A DNA stretch of 64,000 nucleotides from Burkholderiales bacterium (GTDB lineage Bacteria > Pseudomonadota > Gammaproteobacteria > Burkholderiales > Burkholderiaceae_C), in assembly GCA_028868895.1 (NCBI GenBank), contig JAGWTP010000005.1, positions 1-64,000 of the forward strand, in the 5' to 3' direction. The position numbers and the translations under genes were made by a program. Positions 9,664 through 19,069 of this stretch are shown in pieces (position 1 is the stretch's first letter; every line of letters starts with the position of its first letter). The notes under the pieces were generated by a model. The model ran no database searches, had not been told where the DNA came from, and saw only the letters and a program-made list of their open reading frames with translations.

Positions 9664-10427
9664 GTCGCTCCCGTGATCCCGACTGGCGGCGCATCGTCGA
9701 TGCCGCCAGCGCACCGTACCGCCGCGCCGGGCGCTTCGCCTGGCACTTTGCCCGCGGCAAGCTGGGCATGGACCCGGTGTTCCGCCACCTGCTGAGCGTC
9801 GGGCTGATCCTGCCCGGCGCGCGGGTGATCGACATCGGCTGCGGCCAGGGCCTGCTCGCCAGCCTGCTGCGCTGCGCCGACCAGGCCGCCGTCGCGGGTC
9901 GCTGGCCGCAGGGTTGGGCGCCGGCGCCCAAGGGAGCGAGCTACACCGGCATCGAGCTGATGCCGCGCGATGTCGAACGCGCCCGCGCCGCGGTGGGCGA
10001 GGCGGGCACCTTCGTCTGCGGCGACATGCGCCAGGTGCCTCTGCCGCCCTGCGACACGGTGGTGATCCTCGATGTGCTGCACTACGCCACGCTGGCCGAG
10101 CAGGACGCGCTGTTGGTGCGGGTGCGCGACGCCCTCAGCCCGGGTGGCCGGCTGCTGCTGCGCGTGGGCGATGCCGATGCGCGGCGCGGCTTCGTCATCA
10201 GCCAGTGGGTTGACCGGGTGGTCACCCACGTGCGCGGCCACCGCGTGCCGCCCACCTACGGCCGCCCGCTCTCGGCCTGGCGCGAGACGCTGCGGCGCCT
10301 GGGCTTTGCCGTCGAGCCCCGGCCGATGAGCGAGGGCACGCCCTTCGCCAATGTGCTGCTGGTGGCAGAGCGTCGGCCCGAGCGACCCCCTGAGGGCTTG
10401 GCCGACCCCGCGAAGGCAGGAAGATGA
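9660..10427 (+). CDS. Class I SAM-dependent methyltransferase
   Basis: VIDIGCGQGLLASLL motif I. 4-bp ATGA overlaps on both sides. Confidence 0.85.
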   Translation: MSRSRDPDWRRIVDAASAPYRRAGRFAWHFARGKLGMDPVFRHLLSVGLILPGARVIDIGCGQGLLASLLRCADQAAVAGRWPQGWAPAPKGASYTGIELMPRDVERARAAVGEAGTFVCGDMRQVPLPPCDTVVILDVLHYATLAEQDALLVRVRDALSPGGRLLLRVGDADARRGFVISQWVDRVVTHVRGHRVPPTYGRPLSAWRETLRRLGFAVEPRPMSEGTPFANVLLVAERRPERPPEGLADPAKAGR

Positions 10428-11614
10428 TGAAACCGCTGGCGATCACCCACCTCACCCTGACCACCGCGCTGGGCCGGGGTCTGGACGAGCACCTGCAGGC
10501 CCTGGAGGCAGGCCGCAGCGGCCTGGCGCCCTGCCGCTTCATGGACGTGACGCTGCCCGGCTGGGTCGGCGAGGTCGCGGGCGTCGACGACGTCGCGCTG
10601 CCCGCCAGCCTGGCGGCGGCGCACGACTGCCGCAACAACCGCCTCGCCTGGCTGGGCCTGCAGGCCGACGGCCTGATCGACGCGGTGACCCAGGCGCGCC
10701 AGCGCTGGGGCGCACGGCGCATCGCGGTGCTGCTGGGCACCAGCACCTCAGGCATCCTGAGCACCGAGCTGGCCTACCGCCGCCGCGGGCCGGACGGCGC
10801 GCTGCCGACCGACTTCCACTACGCGCAGACCCACAACACCTTCTCGCTGGCCGGCTTCGTCGCTGAGGCGCTGGGGCTGCAAGGCCCGGCCTGGGTGGTG
10901 TCCACCGCCTGTTCGTCCAGCGCCAAGGTCTTCGCCTCGGCGCAGCGGCTGATCGACGCCGGCTGGGTCGATGCGGCGCTGGTGGGCGGCGTGGACAGCC
11001 TGTGCCTGACCACGCTCTACGGCTTCAACTCGCTGGAGCTCTTCGCCGGCGAGATCTGCCGGCCCTGGGACGCTCAGCGCAAGGGCCTGTCGATCGGCGA
11101 GGCGGCCGCTTTCGCGCTGTTGCAGCGCGAGCCGGTGGATGCGCCCGCCGCCTGGCTGCTCGGCAGCGGCGAGAGCAACGACGGCCACCACATGAGCTCG
11201 CCGCACCCCGAGGGCGTCGGCGCGATCGCGGCGATGCGCCAGGCGCTGGCCGAGGCCGGGCTGCAGCCCGAGCAGATCGACTACATCAACCTGCATGGCA
11301 CCGCCACGCCCAACAACGACGCCGCCGAGGACCGCGCGGTGTTCAGCGTCTTCGGCGACCGGGTGCCGGCCAGCTCCACCAAGGGCGCCACCGGCCACAC
11401 GCTGGGCGCCGCGGGCGGGGTCGAGGCGGCGATCTCGGTGCTGGCGCTGCGCCATGGGCTGATGCCCGGCGGGCTCAACCTGCGCGAGCGCGACCCCGCG
11501 CTGCACATTCAGTACCTCACTGAGAACCGCCGTGCGCCGCTGCGCCGCGTGCTGAGCAATTCCTTCGGCTTTGGCGGCTCGAACGCCAGCCTGATCTTCG
11601 GAGCCGCGCCATGA
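10424..11614 (+). CDS. Beta-ketoacyl-ACP synthase (KAS I/II type)
   Basis: Active-site STACSSSAK, plus INLHGTATPNND and KGATGHTLGAAGG. Confidence 0.93.
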   Translation: MMKPLAITHLTLTTALGRGLDEHLQALEAGRSGLAPCRFMDVTLPGWVGEVAGVDDVALPASLAAAHDCRNNRLAWLGLQADGLIDAVTQARQRWGARRIAVLLGTSTSGILSTELAYRRRGPDGALPTDFHYAQTHNTFSLAGFVAEALGLQGPAWVVSTACSSSAKVFASAQRLIDAGWVDAALVGGVDSLCLTTLYGFNSLELFAGEICRPWDAQRKGLSIGEAAAFALLQREPVDAPAAWLLGSGESNDGHHMSSPHPEGVGAIAAMRQALAEAGLQPEQIDYINLHGTATPNNDAAEDRAVFSVFGDRVPASSTKGATGHTLGAAGGVEAAISVLALRHGLMPGGLNLRERDPALHIQYLTENRRAPLRRVLSNSFGFGGSNASLIFGAAP

Positions 11615-12456
11615 AGGCGGTCGAGTTGTATGTCCAGGGCGTCGGGCTGGTCGGCCCGGGCCTGCCCGGCTGGGCCGCCGCACAGCCGCTGCTGGTCGGC
11701 CGGCAGAACTACGAACCGGCCGCGACGGTCGTGCCCGCGCCGATGCGCCTGCCGCCGGCCGAGCGCCGCCGCGCCGGCACGGCGATCAAGATCGCCATCG
11801 CGGTGGCCGATGCCGCCTGCAGCGCTGCCGGCGTCGACCCCGCCACGCTGGCCACGGTCTTCACCTCCTCCAGCGGCGACGGCGGCAACTGCCACACGCT
11901 GTGCGAGATGCTGGCTGGCGGCGACCGGCTGGTGTCGCCCACGCGCTTCACCAACTCGGTGCACAACGCCGCGGCCGGCTACTGGCACATCGCGGTCGGC
12001 AGCCAGGCGCCGTCGACCAGCCTCTGCGCCTTCGATGGCAGCTGGGGCGCCGGCTTGATCGAGGCGGCCACGCTGGCGGCGGCCAGCGGCCGGCCGGTGC
12101 TGCTGGTGGCCAGCGATGCGCCCTATCCCGAACCGCTGCATGGCACGCGGCCCTTGCCCGACTGCTGCGGCGTCGCCCTGGTGCTGACGCCTGAGGCGCG
12201 ACCCGGCCACCTGGCGAAGCTCGCGTTGACGCTGGAGGCGCCCCAGCCGGCCAGCGGCTGTGCCGATGCCGCGCTGGACGCGCTGCGTCAGGCGATCCCC
12301 GCCGCGCAGGCGCTGCCGCTGCTGAGCGCGTTGGCACGCGGCGAGGCCGCCGCGCTGCGCTTCGACGCCCGCCAGGCGCTCAGCGTGGCGGTGGAGGTCA
12401 CGCCGGGGTCCACGGCCCTGACGGGCGCTGATCCCGTCGTCGGAGCTGCGGCGTGA
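11611..12456 (+). CDS. Beta-ketoacyl synthase-like / chain-length-factor-like protein
   Basis: Thiolase-fold text (TVFTSSSGDGGNCHTLCEML, TNSVHNAAAGYWHIA) without the canonical ACSSS nucleophile. 4-bp overlaps with neighbours. Confidence 0.8.
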   Translation: MKAVELYVQGVGLVGPGLPGWAAAQPLLVGRQNYEPAATVVPAPMRLPPAERRRAGTAIKIAIAVADAACSAAGVDPATLATVFTSSSGDGGNCHTLCEMLAGGDRLVSPTRFTNSVHNAAAGYWHIAVGSQAPSTSLCAFDGSWGAGLIEAATLAAASGRPVLLVASDAPYPEPLHGTRPLPDCCGVALVLTPEARPGHLAKLALTLEAPQPASGCADAALDALRQAIPAAQALPLLSALARGEAAALRFDARQALSVAVEVTPGSTALTGADPVVGAAA

Positions 12457-12908
12457 GCGTTGGCGGCGCGCCGCTGGGCCCGGCCGAGATCGCGGCGCTG
12501 ATCCCGCACGCGGGCCGCATGTGCCTGCTCTCGCGCTGCCTGGGCTGGGACGCCCAGCGCATCCGTTGCCAGGCCGACAGCCACCGCGACGCCGACAACC
12601 CCCTGCGCAGCGCCAGCGGCCTGCTGGCGCCGGTGGCCATCGAGTACGCCGCGCAGGCGAGGGCGCTGCACGGCGGCCTGCTCGCCCGCGCAGCGGGGGG
12701 GGCGGCGAGCCCGGGCTTTCTCGCCAGCGCCCGCCAGGTTGAGCTGCTGAGCGAGCGGCTCGACGACCTGGCCGGCCCGCTGGACATCGAGGCTGAGCGC
12801 CAGGCCGGCGACGAGCGCCAGATCCTCTACGCCTTCACCGTCTCGCACGCCGGCCGGCCGCTGGTGCGCGGGCGCGCCGCGGTGGTGCTGAACACACCGC
12901 TGGGCTGA
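12453..12908 (+). CDS. 3-hydroxyacyl-ACP dehydratase-like protein
   Basis: IPHAGRMCLLSRCLGWD and VAIEYAAQARALHGG; position in the fatty-acid-like cassette. Confidence 0.75.
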   Translation: MSVGGAPLGPAEIAALIPHAGRMCLLSRCLGWDAQRIRCQADSHRDADNPLRSASGLLAPVAIEYAAQARALHGGLLARAAGGAASPGFLASARQVELLSERLDDLAGPLDIEAERQAGDERQILYAFTVSHAGRPLVRGRAAVVLNTPLG

Positions 12909-12934
12909 GCGCTTTTCTTTTCTTGCTGCGAGCC

Positions 12935-13699
12935 ATGCCCGACACTTCTGCGACTTCAGTCTCTCCGGGCCCGCTGGCCGGCCGCCGCGCTCTGGTGACC
13001 GGCGCCAGCGGCGACCTGGGCTCGGCCATCGCCCGCCGCCTGGCGCGCGAGGGCGCCGAGGTGATCGTGCACGCCAACAGCCGCCTGGCGCAGGCCGAGG
13101 CGCTGGCCGCGGCAATTCGCGCCGAGGGCGGCCGGGCGCAGGCCCTGGCTTTCGACCTCACCGACCGTGAGGCCACGCAGGCGGCGCTGGCGCAGCTGAT
13201 CGAGAGCGGGCCGGTGCAGATCCTGATCAACAACGCCGGGTTGCACGACGACGCGGTTTTCCCCGGCATGCGCGGCGAGCAGTGGGACCGCGTCATGGCG
13301 GTGAACCTGGACGGCTTCTTCAACGTCACCCAGCCGCTGATGCTGCCGATGATCCGCACCCGCTGGGGCCGCGTGATCAGCATCTCCTCGGTGGCGGCGG
13401 TGGCGGGCAACCGCGGCCAGGTCAACTACGCCGCGGCCAAGGGCGCGCTGCACAGCGCGACCAAGGCGCTGTCGATGGAGGTGGCCAGCCGCGGCATCAC
13501 CGTCAACGCGGTGGCGCCGGGCATCATTGCCTCGGCGATGGCGGACGCCGCCTTCGACGCTGCCGCGGTGGCCCAGCTCGTGCCGGCCAAGCGCGCCGGC
13601 ACGCCCGAGGAGGTGGCCGCGCTGGTGGCCTTCCTGGCCGGGCCCGAGGCCGGCTACATCACCGGTCAGGTGCTTTCGATCAACGGCGGGATGATCTGA
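12935..13699 (+). CDS. 3-oxoacyl-ACP reductase (FabG-like SDR)
   Basis: TGASGDLGSAIARRLA, NNAG, SSVAAVAGNRGQVNYAAAKG and C-terminal GQVLSINGGMI. Confidence 0.93.
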   Translation: MPDTSATSVSPGPLAGRRALVTGASGDLGSAIARRLAREGAEVIVHANSRLAQAEALAAAIRAEGGRAQALAFDLTDREATQAALAQLIESGPVQILINNAGLHDDAVFPGMRGEQWDRVMAVNLDGFFNVTQPLMLPMIRTRWGRVISISSVAAVAGNRGQVNYAAAKGALHSATKALSMEVASRGITVNAVAPGIIASAMADAAFDAAAVAQLVPAKRAGTPEEVAALVAFLAGPEAGYITGQVLSINGGMI

Positions 13700-13727
13700 G
13701 GCCGGCCCCGGCCGCCGCTTTGAGGGG

Positions 13728-14762
13728 TCAGGGGCGCGGGGTCCGCGCGTCGGGCCAGGGTTCGGCGGGCCGCGCGGCGCGGCCGGTGAAATTGCGGCCG
13801 TCGGGCGTGAAGGCGCCGGGGCCGCTGAAGTCGGCGGCCTCGTAGCCGCGGTCGATGTCCAGCCCGACCAGGCGCCAGTCGTGCACCGGCAGGCCGGGGA
13901 TCGGGCGGCGCAGCCGCTCGTGAAAGCGCGTGGGCCACATCACGCCGTGAGCGCGCCGGTGCTCCCAGACGTCGACTTCGGCCACCGCGCCCTGGGTCGA
14001 GGCCAGGCCTTCGAGCGAGAAGCGCACCCGGCGCATCAGCCGCTCCTCGCGGTCGATGAAGAGGATCAGCTGGTCCACGGCGGCGAAACCCAGCCCGGGC
14101 GCCAGGCGAACCGCCAGGGCGTCGCAGAGGCGACCGTCGACGGCCTCGGGCTCGTCCAGACGCATCGCCAGGGTCTGGCCGGCGGCCTCGCGGTCGGCCA
14201 GCGCGAGCGGGCCGAGCAGAAAGAGCAGGTAGCCGTCCACCACCAGCGCGGCGGCGTCACGCGCCGCCTCGACCGTGCTCGGCTGGCCGTTGTAGGCCAC
14301 CGCGACGTCTCCGACACCGGTCGCGGAGCCCGTGCCGGTCGCCCTGTTTGCGCCGATTGCGCCGCGGCGCCGGATCACCTGCTTGTGCCCCGCCGGACCG
14401 GTGTGCAGCTGGGCGACCAGGCCTGCGCCGGGCAGCACGCGCTCCTCGGAACGGCCGCGAAAGCCCGCATCGACCAGCTCGGGCTGCAGGCGCGGCACCA
14501 GCGCACGCCATTCGCCCTCGAAGGTCAAGTTCAGGTCGTGGATGCGCCGCCAGGCCGCCAGGCCGTGCGCGGCACAGGCGGCGTCGAAGACCCGGCGCGC
14601 CGCTGCGTCGCCGTCGCTCGCGGTGCCGTCCCCAGCGATGCCGGGCAACGGGCTGGCACAGCCGCTGGCCAGTAGCGGCAGCACCGTGCTCAGGCTGGCC
14701 GCGGCGAGCAGCCGGCGGCGCGGGATCGGGCGGGCGGGGGTGTCGGCGTCGGCGTTGGGCAT
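13728..14762 (-). CDS. Putative Tat-exported lipoprotein of unknown function
   Basis: N-terminus IPRRRLLAAASLSTVLPLLASGC has a twin-arginine-like motif and a lipobox-like LASGC. No family recognised. Confidence 0.7.
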   Translation of the reverse strand: MPNADADTPARPIPRRRLLAAASLSTVLPLLASGCASPLPGIAGDGTASDGDAAARRVFDAACAAHGLAAWRRIHDLNLTFEGEWRALVPRLQPELVDAGFRGRSEERVLPGAGLVAQLHTGPAGHKQVIRRRGAIGANRATGTGSATGVGDVAVAYNGQPSTVEAARDAAALVVDGYLLFLLGPLALADREAAGQTLAMRLDEPEAVDGRLCDALAVRLAPGLGFAAVDQLILFIDREERLMRRVRFSLEGLASTQGAVAEVDVWEHRRAHGVMWPTRFHERLRRPIPGLPVHDWRLVGLDIDRGYEAADFSGPGAFTPDGRNFTGRAARPAEPWPDARTPRP

Positions 14763-14775
14763 GGCGATGGCGGGG

Positions 14776-15681
14776 TCAGGCGCGGCGCGGGCGGCTGCGC
14801 GGCAGGTACTGGAAGGGCGCGTGGCGCAGCAGCCGCTGGCGCAGCAGCAGCGGTAGGCGCAGCAGGAACTCGATCACCAGGCGGGTGTGCATCCAGGTCA
14901 GCAGCGCGTTGTCGCGGCCGTAGTGAAAGTGCGAGACGCCGCCTTCTTCGGCGCTGAGGTACTTGACCGGCGCCGCGCGGTTGATGGGCGCGACGCCCGC
15001 CCAGGCCAGGCGCACGACGGCCTCGGTGTCGAAGTCGAAGCGGCGCATCCAGGGCTGGTGCCGCATCACGCCGATCAGCTCGGCGATCGGGTAGACGCGA
15101 AAGCCGTAGAGCGAGTCGCCGATGCCCGCGCCCAGCGTCTCCAGGTCGGTCCAGCCGTTGGAGATGCGTCGCCCGCGCACGCGCAGCAGCGGCGCGGAGG
15201 CGTCGAAGACCGGCTGGCCCAGCACCATCGCGTCGATGTGCGTCAGCGAGGACTCCATGAAGGTGCGAATCAGGTCGGCCGGGTGCTGGCCGTCGGAGTC
15301 CATCGTCAGCGCATGGGTGTAGCCCTGGGCGCGAGCGGCCTCCAGGGCGGCCAGCACCGCGGCGCCCTTGCCCTGGTTCTGCGGCAGCACGATCAGGCGC
15401 AGGTCCGGATCATCGGCGGCGAGCTGGGCCAGGCCTTCCGCGGTCCCGTCGGTGGAGCCGTCGACCACCACCCAGACCGGCGCCCACTGCGCGCGCGCGG
15501 CGCGCACCGTGTCGTAGACCTTCGGGCCGGTGTTGTAGCTGGGGATGATGACCGTGTGGGTGGCCGAGCGCACGCTGGCTCGGGCGGCGACCGGACTCGG
15601 CGCGGGGGGGGGGCTGGCGGGGCCGGCGGGGGACGTGGCGTTCAAGGTCGTCGGGTTGCTTGGGGTGTCGGCGGGGCTCAC
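14776..15681 (-). CDS. Family 2 glycosyltransferase
   Basis: TVIIPSYNTGPKVYDTV, VVDGSTDGTAEGL, LTMDSDGQHPADLI. GTG at 15681 overlaps the upstream stop by 4 bp. Confidence 0.85.
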   Translation of the reverse strand: MSPADTPSNPTTLNATSPAGPASPPPAPSPVAARASVRSATHTVIIPSYNTGPKVYDTVRAARAQWAPVWVVVDGSTDGTAEGLAQLAADDPDLRLIVLPQNQGKGAAVLAALEAARAQGYTHALTMDSDGQHPADLIRTFMESSLTHIDAMVLGQPVFDASAPLLRVRGRRISNGWTDLETLGAGIGDSLYGFRVYPIAELIGVMRHQPWMRRFDFDTEAVVRLAWAGVAPINRAAPVKYLSAEEGGVSHFHYGRDNALLTWMHTRLVIEFLLRLPLLLRQRLLRHAPFQYLPRSRPRRA

Positions 15682-16448
15682 GCGGCCAGCTCCTGGCGGA
15701 AATAGGATTCGAGGCGACCGAGCAGGGCCTCGTGGTCGGCTTCGGGTTCGAAGCGCTCGCCCAGGCGCAGCCGGTACCGGATCGGGATGGGCGGCAGGCG
15801 CCAGATCGGCCAGCCCTTGGCGAGGTAGGGCGATTCGGTCTCGATGATGACGGTCTGGATCGGCGCCTTGGCGCGGTGGGCGATCAGCGTGATCCCGGGG
15901 CGAAACGGGTTGGGGCCGCGCTGACCGGGCTCGGTGCGGGTGCCCTCGGGGAAGAGGATCAGGTGCGCTCCGCCGTGCAGGGCCTCCACCGCGGCGCGAA
16001 TCATCTGCAGCGGCGAGTCGTTGGCGATGTAACGCGCCAGCTTGGCGCCCGCGCCGAGGAAGACGTTGTTCAGCAGCGAGGCCTTCATGATGCACACGCT
16101 GCGCGGCAGCCGCGCGCCGATCAGCAGGGCGTCGGCCATGCAGGGGTGGTTGGCGGCGATGATCAGGCCGCGCGGGTCCTCATTCAGGGCGTCCAGCGCG
16201 CTGGCATCGATGCGCATCAGGCCTGAGGCGCGCGCCAGCACCCAGTACAGCCGGTAGCCGTAGGCGATGCCGGCACGGCCGAGGGTGGCACCGCGATCGT
16301 CCGTCACGACGAAGTGCAGCAGCCAGGCGCCGAAGTTGAAAAGCAGCGAGATCAGCCCCAGCACCATGACCAGCAGCACCAGCCAGAGACCGAGCACAGG
16401 CCGCAGCAGCAGCGGGGGCGGGCGCACATCGGCGAGAGAGGGGATCAC
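15678..16448 (-). CDS. PlsC-like 1-acyl-glycerol-3-phosphate-type acyltransferase
   Basis: IIAANHPCMADALL and LFPEGTRTEPGQ motifs. GTG start at 16448 is preferred over the longer ORF. Confidence 0.85.
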   Translation of the reverse strand: MIPSLADVRPPPLLLRPVLGLWLVLLVMVLGLISLLFNFGAWLLHFVVTDDRGATLGRAGIAYGYRLYWVLARASGLMRIDASALDALNEDPRGLIIAANHPCMADALLIGARLPRSVCIMKASLLNNVFLGAGAKLARYIANDSPLQMIRAAVEALHGGAHLILFPEGTRTEPGQRGPNPFRPGITLIAHRAKAPIQTVIIETESPYLAKGWPIWRLPPIPIRYRLRLGERFEPEADHEALLGRLESYFRQELAA

Positions 16449-16555
16449 GGTCGGGTTGCGGCAGTGGGGAAAAGGGGCAGGGGGCAGGGGGCAGGGTCGG
16501 GACCGGGGACCGTGGGCCGGGCGGCGCGATCCGCTGGGTCGCCCGGGCCGCGGCC

Positions 16556-17455
16556 TCAGGGCAATTCGGTCACGCGCACCATCTGGCTCGATTGGGCGAA
16601 AACCCAGGACAGGCCGAGGCCGGCCGACCAGCTGCGTCGGCGCTCGACCAGCGGGCTGTCGGCAAAGACGGCGCTGCCCAGGTCGTCGTGGCGAAGGAAG
16701 GCGCCCATCCACACCGGGCCGACCCGGTGCGATACGGCGGCCAGTGCCTTCCAGCCGGCGCGACCCGCGCCGGCCTCATAGGCGGGGCGGGCGGCCGTGG
16801 CCTCGTCGGCGGCCACGCCGTAGAAGTGCTGGTGGTAGCGATGCGACCCCCACAACAGGCCGCCCTGCAGGCCGACGTTCCAGCCCCGAGGCGCCGCCAG
16901 GTCCAGGTTCAGCACCGGTTCGAACACGGTGCCGATGTTGCGCGCCGAGCGTTGCACCGTCATGACAGCGCGCAGCGGCAGGCGCAGCTCGACCTTGCCC
17001 AGGGTCACGCCCGCGCTGTTGAGGTCGCGCCACAGCGTCAGGTTCAGGCTGGGGCCGATCTCCACCGTCGCCGGAAGGTCGTCCATGCCGGCGCGGGTGG
17101 GGTTGTTGCGGCTGGCGGCCGGGGCACTGCCGCCCACGCTGACGTCGATCTCGGCCAACTGGGTGTCGAGCAGCACCGCGCGGGTGCCTTCGCGGTCGGC
17201 CCGCAGCCATTTGCCGCGGTACACCACATAGGGCAGCGGCAGCCAGAGCGTGCGGCGGTGTGCCGAGCCGCGGTAGTCGGCCATGTTCAGCGCGGCTGCG
17301 CCCAGACCGGCTTCCCAGAGCGGGCGCTCGACGCCGGCGGGGAAGGACGATGGGGCGGGCGATGGGGCAGGCGTGGCTTCCGTCTGCGCTGCGGCGACCC
17401 CGGTCAGCATGGCCGCAATCAACGTGGCCGCGATCAGCGCCCCGCCCCGTGCCAT
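16556..17455 (-). CDS. MipA/OmpV-family outer-membrane protein
   Basis: Signal peptide then EAGLGAAALNMADYRGSAHRRTLWLPLPYVVYRG; alternating beta-strand pattern. The longer ORF to 18592 is mostly out-of-frame antisense/alternate-frame text. Confidence 0.75.
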   Translation of the reverse strand: MARGGALIAATLIAAMLTGVAAAQTEATPAPSPAPSSFPAGVERPLWEAGLGAAALNMADYRGSAHRRTLWLPLPYVVYRGKWLRADREGTRAVLLDTQLAEIDVSVGGSAPAASRNNPTRAGMDDLPATVEIGPSLNLTLWRDLNSAGVTLGKVELRLPLRAVMTVQRSARNIGTVFEPVLNLDLAAPRGWNVGLQGGLLWGSHRYHQHFYGVAADEATAARPAYEAGAGRAGWKALAAVSHRVGPVWMGAFLRHDDLGSAVFADSPLVERRRSWSAGLGLSWVFAQSSQMVRVTELP

Positions 17456-17493
17456 GAGCCGAGGCGGCGGGCGACCTCCCTGGCAGACGACGC

Positions 17494-18834
17494 TCACGTG
17501 CCGCTCACCCCGACGTCCTGGATGTTGACCTGCCGTTGTCGCCAGGCGCGCCAGGTACGGCCGAAGTTCTGCAGCGAGACCAGGTAGTACAGGCCCTTGA
17601 GGATGCGCAGCGGGCCCCACAGCGGCGTGTTGCCGTAGATGTCGCCGGCCAGCAGCGACAGCAGCGCCTCCTTGACCCGGAAGGGGTTCTGCGGGCTCAT
17701 GAAGAACTCGCGCATCGTCGGGTTGGTGACGCGGAAGATGAACCAGCTGAATTCCTTCGGCCCAAAGGCCATCTTCTTCTCGAATTCGCGGCGCGCAGAA
17801 GCCGCCTCGCGCGGGCGGTCCAGCGTGGCCTCGATCAGCGGCACTGCGGCCACCGCGCTTTGCATCGCCAGCAGCACCCCCGAGGAGAACACCGGGTCGA
17901 TGAAGGCGTAGGCATCGCCCAGCATCAGGAAGCGCTCGCCGCTGCCCTTGGAGCTGCTGTACGAATAGTTGCCGGTGGCGTGCACCTCGTCGCCGACGAG
18001 TACCGCACCTTCGAGGCGCCGCGCCAGCTCGGGGCACAGCGCGATCGTGTCGCCGAAGAACTCCGGCAGCGGCTTGGTGCGCGACTTCAGGTAGTACGGC
18101 CAGCACACCGCGCCGACGCTGGTGGTGCCGTCGGCCAGCGGGATGACCCAGAACCAGCCGTGGTCGAACCACAGGATCGTGATGTTGCCTTCGAGCTTGC
18201 CTTCGAGCCGCTGTGCGCCGGTGTAGTGGCCGTACAGCGCCGAGCTGTCGTGGCGCCGGTTCTTCTGCTTGCACTTGAACTGGTTGGCCAGCAGCGTGTC
18301 GCGGCCCGACGCATCGACGACGAAGCGCGTGCGCCAGGTCTGGCGCACGGCGTCGCCGCCCGGCGTGTCGACGTCGACCTGGACCGTCGCGCCCTCGGCG
18401 TCGAACGCGACTTCGCGCACGCGGTGGCCTTCGAGCGCACGCGCGCCCTTGGCGGCGGCGTTGCGGAACAGGATCTCGTCGAGTTCCGAGCGCCGCACCT
18501 GCCAGGCGTACGGCATGTGCTTGTCCCAGGCGTCGGCGAACTCGACGTAGCCGCGCTGTGCATGGTCGGGCGAGACGAACTCGACCCCCCACTTGCGCAG
18601 CCCGATGCGCTCGACCTGCTCGCGCACGCCGAGCCGGTCGAACAGGGCCGCGTTGGCCGGCAGCAGCGACTCGCCGATGTGAAAACGCGGGTGATGGGCC
18701 TTTTCCAGCATCGCCACGTCACGGCCGCGCTCGGCCAGCAACGCGCTGATCGTGGACCCGGCCGGGCCGCCGCCGACGACCAGCACGTCGCACCGAAATT
18801 CGGTTGGAGAAACGACAGTGGCAGGTGGGTGCAT
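17494..18834 (-). CDS. Flavin-dependent halogenase-like oxidoreductase
   Basis: N-terminal VVGGGPAGST (GxGxxG), FHIGESLLP, and halogenase-type GWFWVIP (WxWxIP). Confidence 0.85.
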   Translation of the reverse strand: MHPPATVVSPTEFRCDVLVVGGGPAGSTISALLAERGRDVAMLEKAHHPRFHIGESLLPANAALFDRLGVREQVERIGLRKWGVEFVSPDHAQRGYVEFADAWDKHMPYAWQVRRSELDEILFRNAAAKGARALEGHRVREVAFDAEGATVQVDVDTPGGDAVRQTWRTRFVVDASGRDTLLANQFKCKQKNRRHDSSALYGHYTGAQRLEGKLEGNITILWFDHGWFWVIPLADGTTSVGAVCWPYYLKSRTKPLPEFFGDTIALCPELARRLEGAVLVGDEVHATGNYSYSSSKGSGERFLMLGDAYAFIDPVFSSGVLLAMQSAVAAVPLIEATLDRPREAASARREFEKKMAFGPKEFSWFIFRVTNPTMREFFMSPQNPFRVKEALLSLLAGDIYGNTPLWGPLRILKGLYYLVSLQNFGRTWRAWRQRQVNIQDVGVSGT

Positions 18835-19069
18835 GCAGGGGAAGCGGGGCGGGCGACGGCGGCGGAGGGTTCGGTCGGGCGCGCTTCAAAGGGTGTGAAG
18901 CACAGCGACCGCGAGGCCGGCAGGAGGCGCCGATTGTAGCGTCCGCGCCACGTCGGGCAGCACGCCGGGCACGCCAACGGACACCACGTCCGGCATCGCG
19001 GCCGACAGCGGCCGGCACCGGTCACCGGGCCGCACCGCCGCAGCCGGCGGGCTCGCCGGCGCGAGCCTC

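Noticed and set aside
16556-18592. Single 678-aa minus-strand ORF
   Set aside because: Its C-terminal 300 aa is the MipA/OmpV gene (start 17455); the rest is the wrong frame of the halogenase-like gene.
19043-19060. GCCGGCG-ggct-CGCCGGC hairpin beyond livF as a terminator
   Set aside because: Good stem but no T-run on either strand; short GC palindromes are expected by chance here.
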